A stretch of DNA of 64,000 bases from Erinaceus europaeus (GCF_950295315.1 NC_080164.1:59676003-59740002); one strand, 5' to 3'; numbered from the stretch's first letter, positions 1-11,529 are shown. Numbers and translations are program-made. The notes: generated from the letters alone by a model not told the origin.

Positions 1-334
1 GAGGATGAATGATTGAAGAGTTGTTGCTGTTGGCCCACAACAACAACAAGGACACCAGAGTCTTCTTCCTCAATTCCCTTTATTTCCTTCTTATGGCCAC
101 CTTAAGTACCTTTCACTGTTACATAGTCAGCCAATGGGCATTAAGCAAGCATACAGCATTCATAGATCATGCAGCCTTCTACCAATCATAAAACAGTTCA
201 CGTGTACAGCACGCAGTCTGTGAAGTTGGATCGTCCAACTTCCGCAAAGTTGTTTACTACTTTACTGGTTTAGCCACCACGTGGCCGGTGCCATCTTAGG
301 GGCGTGATATGCAGTGTCATTATGGCTCCCGACA
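1..334 (-). mobile_element. Class II (ERVK/IAP-like) LTR, partial
   Basis: Read on the minus strand, this begins TGTCGGGAGCC at 334, a TG-starting end typical of class II (betaretrovirus-like) LTRs. A poly(A) signal AATAAA lies at 84-79. It is followed by an R-like stretch with AAGACTCTGGTGTCC, then pyrimidine/GTT repeats running off the window edge. No internal retroviral sequence is visible to the right of 334, so this is either a solo LTR or the 5' LTR of an element lying mostly outside the window. The class II assignment comes from the terminal sequence and layout, and is moderately sure. Confidence 0.6.
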
Positions 335-540
335 ACTTGTGGCAGAAACTGACTTTATGCTACTGGCTGCCATTAGGCTTTTTTCTTTTTCACCTATTCT
401 CAATGTAATGTAGCTTTATTTATGGCCCCTAAAGTCTGAATGTCAAGTTGCTATTGCAGCTTCCAGGAACCTAATAAAACTGTAGGTTTTTTTTATCTGT
501 TTCTTTTTTGTTTATTTGTTTTTCTCTTACTAAAACCTAA

Positions 541-1131
541 CCACTGCTGGTTATATATCTATGAAATTACAAAACATACCTGAAAAAAATCTAAGCACAC
601 CTATAGTCACAGCAGAACTATTTGTAATAACCCAAGTTTGGAAAGAACCCAAATGTCTAATGACAGATGAACGATTAAGATTATTGTGGTATAGACAATG
701 GGATACTAGTCAGCTTTCAGAAGTTAGGTTGTCGGCGGTAGTACAGTGGGTTAAGTGCATGTGGTGCAAAGCACAAGGACCAGCATGAGGATCCCGGTTC
801 GAGCCCTTGGCTCCCCACCTGAAGGGGTGTTGCTTCACAGGCGGTGAAGCAGGTCTGCAGGTGTCTATCTTTCTCTCCTCCTCTCTGTCTTCCCCTCCTT
901 TCTCCATTTCTCTCCGTCCTATCCAACAATGATGGCATCAACAACAGTAATAACTATAACAACAATAAAAACAAGGGCAACAAAAAGGAAATAAATAAAT
1001 ATTTTTCAAAAAAAGAAGTGATGAAATCTCTTTTGCTACATATTTGATGGAACTTGGAGGGATTATGTTAAGTGAGATAAGGTAGGAATAGAAGGACAGA
1101 TACCAGATGACCAGGTGTGACTTAAGAAACA
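541..1131 (+). pseudogene. Old L1 ORF2 C-terminal fragment, split by a SINE
   Basis: The translation at 561-720 resembles the L1 ORF2 C-terminal region: a theme of 'ITQVWKEPKCLMTDERLRLLWY', as also seen in the young L1s here ([20 protein letters not shown]). The similarity resumes after the SINE at about 1020, with a 'GGIMLSEIR'-like stretch. It is heavily mutated and clearly older than L1A-L1F. A second SINE follows at 1140. Confidence 0.7.
725..1013 (+). mobile_element. Type I tRNA-derived SINE
   Basis: The head GGCGGTAGTACAGTGGG with a box-B-like GGTTCGAGCCC, the CCCCACCTGAAGGGG body, a pyrimidine-rich middle and a CAACAATAAAAACAAGGGCAAC tail are all present, followed by AATAAATAAAT. A short AGAAGT at 719-724 and 1014-1019 is a possible target duplication. 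It is inserted in the old L1 ORF2 fragment. Confidence 0.9.
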
Positions 1132-1139
1132 GATATGGG

Positions 1140-1420
1140 GGAGTCAGGCAGTAGTGCAATAGGTTAAGTGCACATGGCACGAAGCACAAGGACCAGCAAA
1201 AGGATCCCAGTTGGAGCCCCCGGCTCCCCACCTGCAGGGGAGTCACTTCACAGGTGGTGAAGCAGGTCGGCAGGTGTCTTTCTCTCCCCCTGTCTTCCCC
1301 ACCTCTCTCCATTTCTCTCTGTCCTATCCAACAATGATGACATCAATAACAGCAATAACTACAACAACAATAAAAAAGGGCAACAAAAGGGAAAATAAGT
1401 TAAAAAATGAAAAAAAAATG
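1140..1420 (+). mobile_element. Type I SINE with target-site duplication
   Basis: This is a full head-to-tail type I SINE (GGAGTCAGGCAGTAGTGCAA ... CAACAATAAAAAAGGGCAAC ... A-rich end). GATATGGG flanks it at 1132-1139 and 1421-1428, as expected for insertion by L1 machinery. Confidence 0.92.
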
Positions 1421-1428
1421 GATATGGG

Positions 1429-1817
1429 AAAATATAGGGTGAAATTTACAGTTGCTTTTGTCATTTGCAGCAGATCTGAGGAGTTTAAAGGGAAGGTTGG
1501 AGGAGAAAGATAAGTGGGGTTCTTTCCCTGCTGTTGCTTAATTATACTAAGGCAAAGCCTTGAGTGCATACAAGATTTTGCTCCACCCATAACTCATCAT
1601 TTCTGAGCAAGGCATTGCTGCTGGAGGTGTGTTGTTATTACTGCTTTACAAGAGGTGTTGAAACTCACCTTCATTCACAATGCCCTCCAAATGAAATTCA
1701 CAGTGCTGCCAAAGCCTTAGCTAAATGCCAAATGCATCTTTCTGTACTTGTATCCAACTATAATGAGCTTATGCATGTCAAGGTAGTAGAGGCCTTTTGT
1801 GCTGAACACCAAATCAA
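1429..1817. other. Unannotated DNA between SINEs
   Basis: No coding frame with a recognisable family is seen. The first ~100 bases may be the 3' UTR of the old L1 fragment, but this cannot be confirmed by eye. Confidence 0.5.
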
Positions 1818-1826
1818 CCTAGTTAA

Positions 1827-2150
1827 GTTTTTTTTTTTTTTTTGCCTCCAGGGTTATTTCTGGGACTCAGTGCCAGCACTACTAATCCACTGCTCCTGTC
1901 AGCTATTTTCCCCATTTTGTTGCCTTTGTTGTGATTGTTATTGTTATTGTTGGATAGGACAGAGAGAAGTGGAGAGAGGAGGGGAAGACAGAGAGAGGGA
2001 GAGAAAGATAGAAATCTGCAGACTTGCTTCACCACTTGCGAAGTGACTCCCATGCAGGTGGGGAGCCTGGGACTCAAACTGGGATCCTGATGTCAGTTCA
2101 TGCACTTTCTACCATGTGCGCTTAATCTGCTGCGCTACTGCCCAGCACCC
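1827..2150 (-). mobile_element. Long-tailed type I SINE, minus strand
   Basis: On the + strand this starts with poly-T, then GCCTCCAGGGTTATTTCTGGG and the type I body in reverse (GGATAGGACAGAGAGAAGTGG, GACTCCCATGCAGGTGGGGAG), ending at CTACTGCCCAGCACCC. Perfect CCTAGTTAA duplications flank it (1818-1826 and 2151-2159). This variant carries an extra ~70-bp segment (AGCACTATGAATCCACTGCTCC-like) between the usual tail and the A-stretch, also seen at 11,530 and 58,601. Confidence 0.92.
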
Positions 2151-2159
2151 CCTAGTTAA

Positions 2160-2759
2160 ATTTCATGACAACAATAATCTAGGGGAGTAAGTGAGCCTCT
2201 GTAAAACTGACAGAGAACACTGTAGTCTCATTAGTTGCAGTTGTATGATAGTTATCAGACTATAGGAAAGTATGTGAGGCCAAGCATATCATTGAATAAT
2301 ACTTTGAATAAGAGAAATAAATATGTTTTCACTAGTTTTTAGAAAGAGAGAAAGATAGGAAGAGAAGAGAGCAAGAGCGAGAGAAAGAAAGAAAAATGAT
2401 AAAGAAGGGAAAAAAGAAGGATCGAGGTCACATTATACTATGATGGAGGAATCTCAGTAAGCAGTGCGTACAGTAAGAAGATAATTATCACTGGGGGATA
2501 AGAAAATATATTCATGAGACAACTGTTTTGTAAATCTTTCCCCCTTATAAATTGATAAAATGTTCCATTTCTTTATGCAAATAATGAATAAGGTGAAAAA
2601 ATTAAAGAAAAGTTTTATTTATAGTTATATAATTATGACTAAAGAAATTAAATATCAGTGAATACATTTAATAAAAAAGGTAACAGAGCTGTATAGTGAA
2701 AACCATATAAAACTGTTAAAGGGCATAGAGTAAGACAGTAAGAGATGGAATGACATTCC

Positions 2760-2790
<31 letters not shown>

Positions 2791-2927
2791 AGAAAGTCAA
2801 AATATGTTTTACTAAAAATATAACATAGATTAAATATAATCCTTTCAAAATCTCAATGATAATTTTAAGTACAAAAATACTAAGGTTTCCATAGAATCAT
2901 ATAGTATTATGAAATGCTATGTCAATC
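2160..2927. other. Unannotated AT-rich DNA with low-complexity tracts
   Basis: It holds a purine-rich GA tract at about 2338-2420 and a (TA)n run at 2759-2787. No recognised gene or repeat family. Confidence 0.5.
2759..2787. repeat. (TA)n microsatellite
   Basis: Uninterrupted TA dinucleotides. Confidence 0.95.
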
Positions 2928-4170
2928 TTGAGGGAGAAAAAGGTATGTATCATCTTCCCTGACTCCAAACTATACTGCAAAGTGATAGTATTAAAGCTGC
3001 ATACTATTAGGATAAACATAGACACTAGGATCAATGGGATAGAGTTGAAAGTCAAGAAAGAAACCATGCATTTATAAATTTTTAACCTTTGGCAAATGAA
3101 CAAAGATCAAACTATGGAGAAAGGGAAATCTTTTGAGTAGTGGTGTACAGCTACATGCAAAGAAATAAAATGGTATTATTCTCAAATTCCACCTAAAGTA
3201 GATTCAAATTACATTAAAAACCTAGAGATCTGAAATCATAAACTACATAGAAAATTACATGGGTAAAATATTCTATGACAACCGTGTTATAGATGCCTTT
3301 GGGGAGTCCAAATGCAAATGAAATGGAAGTAAAGATAAATATGCTAGACTACATTAAAATTGAAAGGTTTCATGCATCAGAAGAAAATATCAAAAGAGAA
3401 CCTACTGATTGGCAGAAGATATTTTCCCATTTTACATCTACCCAAATAATGGTTAATAGCCTAAGTTACATAAATAACTCATATAACTTAGAGACAAAAA
3501 CAAAAATAACACAAAAATGTGTAGATCTGAATAGACACTTCTTCAAAGAGGACAAATGACTGACAAGCATCTGAAAGATCATGAGAATCACATATTAACA
3601 GGGAGATGCAAATCAAAGTACCATTGAAGTACCATTCATACCTCATACATCAGGAAAAAAAGGGGTTGGTGAAGATGTGTAGCAAAGGAATTTCTGATGA
3701 TGGTAGTGTGAATATGTGCAATCATTTTGCAAAACAGTGGGAAACTTACTAAAAATATATACCCTGCTTCTGAGTACCTATTCAAAGATAATGTAAAATT
3801 ATATACACCCCAAATTTTATCACATTTTTACAATAGCTATGATATGAAACAACTGAAGTAACCACGAATAGGTGACTGTATAAAGAAGAGGTGGTATATA
3901 CATGTAGTGGAAGACAATTTGGGTTCAAAAAAGATATTTTTCATTCAGAGAAAAATCAAAGAAATTCAAAAAGATTATGTGAACTCAGAAGGAAAAATAC
4001 AAATATTTGGATGATTTTACCATAGAGGAGAGAAAACTGATCAATGAGCAAAATGAAATATTAAGTTTCCTTAAGCATTGACAAAAGTGAGCTTGTCAGA
4101 GAGGAAGAAAGTGTGACTGTAAGCATTGGTGGAGGGGGCTTAATGGATGATGGTGGATGTTTTTAATCTT
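2928..4170 (+). pseudogene. Old L1 ORF2 fragment
   Basis: Degenerate L1 ORF2 reading in + order. An early segment is near 'SLTPNYTAK'/'DTRINGIELK' (2955-3050). The clearest frame (3293-3559) contains 'MLDYIKIERFHASEENIKREPTDWQKIF', which parallels the 'DYIKLKSF...[15 protein letters not shown]' stretch of the young copies. After 3590 the conserved '[13 protein letters not shown]'-like segment follows in broken frames, then a 'WYIHVVEDNLGS'-like end. Many stops and frameshifts mark it as an ancient insertion, much older than L1A-F. The ends are approximate. Confidence 0.75.
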
Positions 4171-4494
4171 AAAAAAATACATATAAGAATCAGGTGGAGT
4201 CTCAGACTCTGAGATTTTTGTGTACTTCAGCTTCAATACTGATTTCTCAGCAGGCTCTATTTCCGGCATATCATATTTGATCCATTGCAGATTTCATTTC
4301 TCATTTATTGCTTTCCTTCATATGCAATCCCGTCTCCTCCAGTGATTTTTAGTCCTACACAAAAAGGAAACATAACTTGTCTTTTTCACATACTACATAA
4401 AATCTATCAGTGTATCCAAACCAAGTAGGTCTTCAGTAAATATTTGTGAGGAAGAATATTCAACTCTTATTTTTTTTAAGTTACCCTTTTTTTT

Positions 4495-4681
4495 CCTTGA
4501 AATGTTTATTGTCTTTTTATTGAGACAGTAAGAAACTTAGAGGAAAGGGAGAGGGAAAAAGACAGAGTCATCTATAGTATAGCTTCATCACTCACAAAGC
4601 TCCCACCCCCTGAAAGGTGGGTACTAGGGGCTTGAGCATTGTAACATGTGTACCCAACTAAATGTGCCATCACCTGGCCCT
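4495..4681 (-). mobile_element. Type II SINE, degenerate, minus strand
   Basis: Reverse-orientation features: TTTATTGAGACAGTAAGAAA, a purine-rich stretch, CTTCATCACTCACAAAGCTCCC, GAGCATTGTAACATGTG and CACCTGGCCC at the head. Confidence 0.8.
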
Positions 4682-5063
4682 TAAATCCGAGCATTGACAG
4701 ATATTAAAGAAACAACTTCATTCCTGTTGAGTACCTAAGGTAAGTTTGTTATTTCTAAAGAGTCAAATTTGTTGAAAATCAAGTCACATCAAAGTTTCAG
4801 TTATTTGTGTGAGAATGTGTACACATGCACATTAGATAGTAGCAAATAATTATTTGACAGTTTTTGTATTATTAAATATAATGCAAAATTTTGCAACATT
4901 ACATAAAACATTATTCTGTAATGAAAAAATGGAAGACAGACCACTTTAGATTTCTGCTGAGGGGAAGGCTTCATCTGAGAGATCGTATATCTGTATTTTT
5001 AAATTTACTGTAATGTCCTTAAGTTAGAGTTTCATTATTCCTCAAATGTTCATGAGTCTTAAA

Positions 5064-5476
5064 GGATTGGACGGTGGCGCAGTGGGTTGAGCGCATGTGG
5101 CGCAGAGCGGGTGCGGGGACCAGCGTGAGGATCCTGTTCGAACCCCCGGATCCCCACCTGCAGGGGAGTCACTTCACAGGCGGTGGAGCAGGTCTGCAGG
5201 TGTCTGTCTTTCTCTCCCCCTCTCTGTCTTCCCCTCCTCTCTTCATTTCTCTCTGTCCTGTCCAAAAACGAACGACATCAACAATGGCAATCATGGTGGC
5301 CACGGCGAAGCTACAACAAGGGCAACAAGGGCAACAAGGGCAACAAGGGCAACAAGGGCAACAAGGGCAACAAGGGCAACAAGGGGGGTGGGGGATGGGA
5401 TGGCCTCCGGGAGCAGTGGATTCATGGTGTAGGCACCGAGCCCAGCAATAACCCTGGTGGAGAGAAAAAAAAAAAA
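5064..5476 (+). mobile_element. Type I SINE with internal 9-bp repeat expansion
   Basis: The GC-rich, well-preserved head (GGCGCAGTGGGTTGAGCGCA, box-B-like GTTCGAACCC) and standard body are present. The CAACAAGGG tail motif is expanded to 8 tandem copies. The long-tail segment then follows in sense (GAGCAGTGGATTCATGGTGTAGGC ... AATAACCCTGGTGGAG) before poly-A. The preserved CpGs suggest a young copy. Confidence 0.9.
5314..5385 (+). repeat. 9-bp minisatellite, 8 units
   Basis: Eight perfect copies of CAACAAGGG followed by a G run. The unit equals the ordinary single-copy tail motif of type I SINEs, so the array grew within the SINE. A 9-bp period keeps every forward frame open; one frame reads a Gln-Gln-Gly repeat. 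I do not regard these frames as coding. Confidence 0.97.
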
Positions 5477-5495
5477 AGAATATACATATGAAGTA

Positions 5496-5666
5496 TTGCT
5501 TTTTTAATGTTTTATTTATTTTATTGAGAGAGATACAAAGTGAGAGAGCCCAGATCACTGCTCACCTGTAACTTATGATGGTGCTGGGGATTGAACCTGC
5601 GAACTTTGGTGCCTCAACTATGAGAATCCTTTTGTATAATCACTATGCTGTCTCCCCAGATCCCAT
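5496..5666 (-). mobile_element. Type IV SINE, minus strand
   Basis: Reverse complement of the type IV pattern: CAGCATAGTGATTATACAAAAGG, a 'TTGAGGCACCAAAGTTC' segment, CAATCCCCAGCACC and a 'GAGCAGTGATCTGG' segment, with an AATAAAATAAATAAAA tail. Confidence 0.85.
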
Positions 5667-6539
5667 ATGAAATACTGTTTTGTCAATTCTTATAGAAATT
5701 TAACAAGTCCAATAGCATAAGTAGTAAATATTTGGGAGCTTCACTGGTTAGTCTCTAAGGTCTTAAAAATAAAAATGATGTATAGCTATATACAGTGTAG
5801 ACAAGCACCTGTCTTTGGGGATTCAGTCCTGAGTTCTATATTTAGAACAAAGGTATTTCATAATGAAATATATATGTATTATATAATAACCTTAAAAGAT
5901 TAAATATTTTCTTTATGACTGTTTTGCAGTTGTTTCAGTTGTTAGCATGATCTGGCAAGATAATGTATTGGGCTCATGCCAACTTCTGTAAAATTGTTGC
6001 TCTAGGTCTAAATCTCTGGATGTACCAATAAACTAGGGTTGTGTGTATAAGAGATCTCTATACATGTTTATCTTGTATTTACTTTAAAATTTTTGAAGTA
6101 CTTATAATTTAATTTGCAAAGAACCATTTGATAAATCATAGTCCAGATAGAATATTTCTTTCATCATGTAGTTTTGTTCATGATTAGATTACTCTAATAA
6201 TCTACTGATAAAATCCTTTAAATTTTGTTTTCTTTGGAGATTAATGATTTATAGCACAATTGTCTACATATAGGCACAGACATCATTTCCCAGCTCTGAA
6301 TCACAGGTGATTGTGAACATTCTCACCTTCAGCCTAGGTTTCTTATTCCCCAACCCCACCCCATCCAACCCTTTCTTTTACATTTCTTCTCCAGAGTCTA
6401 TTGCTTTGGTGCAGCACACCACTCCCAGTCCAAGTTTCACCCTATGTTTCTCCTTTCTGACTCAGTCTCCAGAGTTCTACCTGCATGTGATGTTACTCAC
6501 TACTTATGCCTCAGTTGACTCATCCCACCCAATAATTTC
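5667..6539. other. Unannotated AT-rich DNA
   Basis: No coding frame, SINE or LINE was recognised. 6330-6530 is pyrimidine-rich and may be the start of the old LINE fragment that follows. Confidence 0.45.
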
Positions 6540-7184
6540 TACTCTTTTTAGTAATTCTTGCAAGGCAGGAGTAGTGGTGGTGAATTCCTTTAGTTTCTAT
6601 ATGTTTGAGAGGATTTTAATTTTTCCTTCATACTTGAAAGATAATTTGTCAGGGTAGAGTATTTGTGAATTGCAATACTTATATTTATACTTATACTAGA
6701 TTTGTCCTTTCCCTAGTGGCTTGAACTATTTTTTCCTTGTCTTTGCTTTTGGGTAGTTTACTATGATGTGTTGTGATGTGGGAATATTTGAGTTCAGAAA
6801 CTTTATTCAGCTTTCTCTATGTCTATGTTTTGAATATTGCCCATGTCTGGAAAATTTTCCGATATGATTTCCGATATGATTTCATTATATCCTCTGCTCC
6901 TCTCTCCTTCTCGTCTTCCTCAGGGATCTCAATTACTCTCAAATTCTCTCTCTCTCTCTTTTTTTTTCCTAATGAATCTGCTATTTCACAGAGAATTGTT
7001 TCATTTTTCATTAATATTTCCTTTCCAACAGCTTTGCACTCAGAGAGTGTGGTGGTTTTATCTTCTAGCCTTGGTATTCTCTCCTCAATCTGATTTATCC
7101 TATTTACATATGACCTAATTCCATCCAAATGTCCTTAATATCTTGTAGCTCTATTTGGAGGGTTGTTTTTGTGTGTGTGTGTGT

Positions 7185-7225
<41 letters not shown>

Positions 7226-7830
7226 TATTTAGTAGCTCTTTGGTGAAATCTCTGAGATCCTGCATTTGTGTGTGTATGTTGTTATGGCTGAAGTCTTGAA
7301 CTGCCTTCATGATAAGCTTTTTAAATTTAAACTAAGACATTTTTTCCCCAAACCCTTGTGAGTTTGAACTGCTGTTTCTCCATCCCCCCATCCCCTCGGC
7401 ACCACAAGCTTTGGCTAAGTGTGGTTTCTGCTGTTCAGCCAGCATGTGGCTCTTTGACTAAGTTGTTTATGTGTCATGGTGGCCGGGGAGAGGATAGTCT
7501 TCTGTTTTACCTTGGGTAGATTTAAACAGAATAGGTGCTTATTTCAGACTATACTTTGGCCTATGGCAGCCTACTACTGCAGTCTGAATGGACCACACAG
7601 TTTTATTTTCCAACCAGTTTTTACCTGCATTCTTGGGCCCAATCTTGCTGTGTGGCTACCAAAACTGGGTCATCTACACACTGCCTGCTGCTGACTTCTG
7701 ATTCAAGTTGTTCTTGTCTTGAAGGTTTTTTTTTTTCTGTACCCCTTGCCACATGCCTACATCCACCTGTGATTCAGTGAATTGCTTCAAATGTTATAGT
7801 TGAAATGTTTTGAGATTTAGGGTGCTTTTT
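6540..7830 (-). pseudogene. Ancient L1/HAL1-like ORF1 and upstream region, minus strand
   Basis: A minus-strand frame at 7128-6823 reads as an L1-type ORF1 coiled-coil region (NRINQIEERIPRLEDK, then FQTWAIFKT where it fades). Upstream (to about 7830) it matches, in the same order, the fragment at 42,690-44,000: an 'agagtgtggtgg' coiled-coil segment, 'ctctttggtga', and a TC-rich stretch with 'tgcctttttcagactgta'. This would be the 5' part of an old L1, or of a HAL1 (a half-L1 carrying ORF1 only). A (TG)n run lies inside. Assignment to L1 ORF1 is fairly sure; HAL1 versus L1 is open. Confidence 0.6.
7170..7227. repeat. (TG)n microsatellite
   Basis: GT repeats with two single-base interruptions. 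Confidence 0.95.
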
Positions 7831-8019
7831 ATTGCTTTATCTTGTTGTTGCTGGATGTAATCTCCTGTAAACTCTTGACAGCAACCAGAGAAGTCACAAA
7901 ATTAAGGATTTCGATATTTATTTATTTATTGTTGCTATGAAGATTATCACTAGTCCTTAGTGCTGAATTTACTGATCCTGTCATCCATTTTCCCTTTCTT
8001 TTTCTTATTTATTTGTTTA

Positions 8020-8170
8020 TGTTAAAAATGTTATTGTTTATTTTGAATTAGAGAGTAAAAAGAGGAAGAGAAGGAGAGAGAGAAAGAGAGAGAAAGAGCG
8101 CACTGTTCAGCTCTTGCTTATGATGCATGAGAGTCTGTTATATGACCATTATGCTATCTCCTTAGCCATT
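8020..8170 (-). mobile_element. Degenerate tRNA-type SINE, minus strand
   Basis: TTATTTTGAATTAGAGAG, a GA-rich run, a 'CACTGTTCAGCTCTTGCTTATGATG' segment and 'ATGACCATTATGCTATCTCC' fit a reversed, worn type IV SINE. Confidence 0.65.
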
Positions 8171-9960
8171 CCTTTTTTTTGTTATTGCAGAGGACATAGA
8201 AATTGGGGGCAGTGGTTCTTGTCATGGTAACATGTACTCAGGCTGATATGTCATTATTCAGCCCAATCTTGGTTTTTTTGCTTGTGATGTTTGTCTATTT
8301 TTGTTCCTATAATCTCTAGAAATTTGAGGAAAGAAAGGAAGCTTCATCTTGATTCTTAGTTCATGCAATGAGAATTGATAAGAAAATAAGGTATTTATAT
8401 CAAATTAGTGAGTATCCTATTAAATACAATTCCAAGTCCCCAGACATCATTTTCCTAATATCTGAAAGAATAATTTTGCCTCTAAAATCATTCCACTATA
8501 CATTGCTCTTTTCACCTTTGCCATGCCTGTTAAATAAACTTGTTACTTTTATAGCCAATTCAGGAAATGTGTTTCTTCCTCCTCTCCTTGGAGACCTAGA
8601 CATAACACATCCAGTCTTTGGGGTTGACCCCCATCTCCTCTGCAAGGCTAACTTCATGCTTTGATAGTCACAGCTGTCATTATCATCCTGCTTGGTACAT
8701 GTCTCTAGGGATTTCCCATTGAGCAAGAGTCTGAACTATGCTACCCATGTTCCCTCATACCAATTATAACTTCCATGCAGAAGTTAAACCAGAGAAAATA
8801 AAATCAATATAATTCCTAGTCTTGTAATCTGGAAGCAATTTTCCCCTATTATAACACTAAATATGTGCAGGATAGCCCTTAAGACCCCTCAACATCCTCT
8901 TTCTATCCCTTTGGAAATCATGCACAATATTCACTTTTCAATTCAGATGTCCCTGACTCCCTACTTACTTCATTTCTTTCTCTAAATTCCATAAGTATTC
9001 TAGCTTTATCCTGACTGTGCTGAATTCCTTTTCTTATTCTATGCCCCCATCATACCTCCTTCTAATGTGATGATTGTTAGGCCTGACTTCTATTGCTATT
9101 TTCTTGCATTCTTATCATTGTATTCCCAAAAATTTACTGCTTAGCTACCAAGAGACATTCCTTGAGTTATGCAAATAAATAATCCAGCAGATTTCACTCT
9201 GATTTCTTTTGTCACTTCTAAGACTCTAGTATATCTTCATAATTCCATTTTGTTCAAAGACTTTATATTGTGTATGTATTTTAGACAAAAGCAGTCACAT
9301 CTGTTGGCTAAAAACAATAGAAGAATTAGTTACACTTTATGAAAGACACAGAAATTTATCTTTTTATACTTTTCTACTTCTAGGCAGTGGTAATTCAATG
9401 ACATTATGTAAATGAGTCAATATCCCTAAAATTTTATTTCCTGTACTGTTTCTTGGATCATGGTGAGTGAGACTCAATCATATGGGATTGTGAGGTCAAA
9501 GGTCATATACTATGAATGACTAAATAGTGAGTTTAAAGAGACTGACAATTTCATGAAGTCATAATGTTAGGCAAGAAGAGAATGGCAGAAGTTAGCAAGA
9601 CACCTCTACATACATGTATACAAATCCTCTTTAACTTGTGACCTCAAACTTAGAAATTTATTCAGAAATTAATTATTTATGACATACAAGAAGATTTTTA
9701 TAATAATGATCATTACAGAATTACTTGCAGTAATCATAAGATTGTTTATTAGCAGAGGACTAGAACTGATTAAACCCATTTATTCAACTGAACTCTTATC
9801 ATTTATAGCCTAGAAAAAGTGTGTAAAGAAGCCCATATCCTATTTACTTAAATAATTAAATAATCAAATAAAATACACTTCATATTCTTTCACTTAAGAT
9901 GCACTCATAGCTACCTGAAAAACCAGAAAATGACAAAGTAAAAACAATCTTTTACTATTA
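8171..9960. other. Unannotated single-copy-like DNA
   Basis: About 1.8 kb with no gene, SINE or LINE that I recognise. A pyrimidine-rich part at 8440-8660 with a TTAAATAAACTTG could be an old LTR, but there is no supporting second feature. Confidence 0.4.
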
Positions 9961-9964
9961 TTGT

Positions 9965-10170
9965 TATTATTTGTCAGTTTACTTATTTTATTTGATAGAA
10001 GATAGAGAAATTGAAAAGGAAGAGGGGATAAAGAGAGAGATAGAGAGACACCTGCAATAGTACTTCAGCACTCGTGAAGCTTTCCCCCTGCAGGTGGGGA
10101 CCAGAGACTTGATGCCCCTCCCATTCCTGTGCATGCACTTAACCAGGTCCTCCACTACTGAGACCCAGTA
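9965..10170 (-). mobile_element. Type II SINE, minus strand
   Basis: Reversed: TTTATTTGATAGAAGATAGAG, ACACCTGCAATAGTACTTCAGCACTCGTGAAGC, CCCCCTGCAGGTGGGGACC, ending near TCCACTACTGAGACCCAG. Confidence 0.85.
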
Positions 10171-10405
10171 AAAGTAATCTTATGTGGCAATCAGGTCTGC
10201 ATAATGAAAGTTCACGAATCTGTTTAGAGGTATCTTTTACCATGCTCTTTCAAAACTCTTTTACTACAAAGTATTGTCCAATCCTAGGATTCATCTCAAA
10301 TCCCAGAGTGTTGGTGTTATTTGTGCTTCTGTGTGAAATTGCTAGTGTCTCAACTTAGCCATCATCTTCTTTATGCTTACAAGATTTGACCTTCAAAAAT
10401 AACTC

Positions 10406-10643
10406 ATTATTTATTTATTCCCTTTTGTTGCCCTTGTTGTTTTATTGTTGTAGTTATTGTTGTTGATGTCATTGTTGGATATGACAGAAAGAAATGGAGA
10501 GAGGAGGGGAAGACAAAGAGGGGAAGAGAAAGATAGACACCTGCACACTTGCTTCACCACCTGTGAAGCGACTCCCATGCAGGTGGGGAGCCAGAGGCTG
10601 GAACCTGGATCCTTAGCTCGCTGTGCTACCATCCGGCTCCCTG
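10406..10643 (-). mobile_element. Type I SINE with a deleted head segment, minus strand
   Basis: The tail TTTATTTATTCCCTTTTGTTGCC and body are standard. Between 'CCTGGATCCTTA' and 'GCTCGCTGTGCTACC' about 40 bp of the tRNA-derived head found in other copies is missing. Confidence 0.9.
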
Positions 10644-11419
10644 TGGTTACTCTTTTTACCTTTGTCTAATGGAAATGGTCTCCCGGATTCTTTTCACATA
10701 ACAGTAATTATCCTCGCTGACTTCTTTGCTGTCTTTATATGACAAAATTCTTAAGATTAATTTCTAGGGTAAACTTTAATTCATTTTATGGAATGAAGAC
10801 TTTTTGAGCATGAGGAAGTTTTCTAGTCCATGAATTGGCTTGTTTCTAGGCATCCTTTAATTTTCCTAGTTAGGAAATGTTTGCTCATTTCATTAGTATA
10901 AACTACATTAAAGGTGCACTCATAATTTAAGATAAACTAATGAGCCAGAGAGATAGTAAAACACTGTGCTATTTCCAAAATTTTATAACTTATTTTGTGT
11001 CATATATTTAGCAATTGACTCTTAAAAATTTAGTTTTGTCTAATCACTAAATATTTGCATAGGTTAAAGTAAAATTAGCAAATATATATTTCTTTCTAAT
11101 CCATTAGAGTAGTTTCATCTAGCTAAAACCTTTGTATGAGTCTGAATTGTTTGACTAGATGTTATAGAAACCAAAACTAACAAGAAGTCATTTTTCTGGG
11201 AGAAATTGGTTCAGGATTGGTACAGTTATTTATGAAAAGTCTGAGAGCCTTCAATATCCCTGGAGCATTAACCCTCTTTTTAAAATCAGTTATTTAATAG
11301 TGATTTGCGAAATTATAAGATAATAGGGGTATAATCCACACTGTTCCTATCACCAGTATCCTCTACCCCCCTTCTAGTGGAAACTGCAATAGTTCTCCCA
11401 AGGTCACATAATGTTTTGA
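10644..11419. other. Unannotated DNA with a possible L1 3' UTR scrap
   Basis: Mostly unrecognised. At 11,310-11,400, 'AATAGGGGTATAATCCACACTGTTCC...CACCAGTATCCTC' resembles the 'TAGGAGTGTACATAAACACCATTCCC.CCACCAAA' segment of the L1 3' UTRs here (15,040; 21,605). Confidence 0.45.
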
Positions 11420-11460
<41 letters not shown>

Positions 11461-11512
11461 ATCTATCATCTATCTATCTATCATATATCTATCTATCTAT
11501 CATCATCTATCC
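11420..11512. repeat. (TCTA)n microsatellite
   Basis: TCTA tetranucleotides with a few ATC interruptions towards the right. Confidence 0.95.
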
Positions 11513-11529
11513 ACAGTTTTAGCCATTTT

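Noticed and set aside
725..820. tRNA-like sequence with A- and B-box-like motifs
   Set aside because: Continues into the SINE body and tail; a SINE head, not a tRNA gene. The same holds for the other SINE heads.
1564..2046. A 160-codon open frame rich in Cys and Tyr
   Set aside because: Its second half is the reverse strand of a type I SINE; the first half shows no recognisable domain.
5074..5558. Overlapping open frames with Gln-Gln-Gly, Asn-Lys-Gly or Cys-Cys-Pro repeats
   Set aside because: All are translations of the 9-bp repeat inside a type I SINE; a 9-bp period keeps every frame open without selection.
11420..11512. Regularly spaced short repeats, considered as a CRISPR-like array
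   Set aside because: A simple TCTA microsatellite without spacers, in mammalian DNA.
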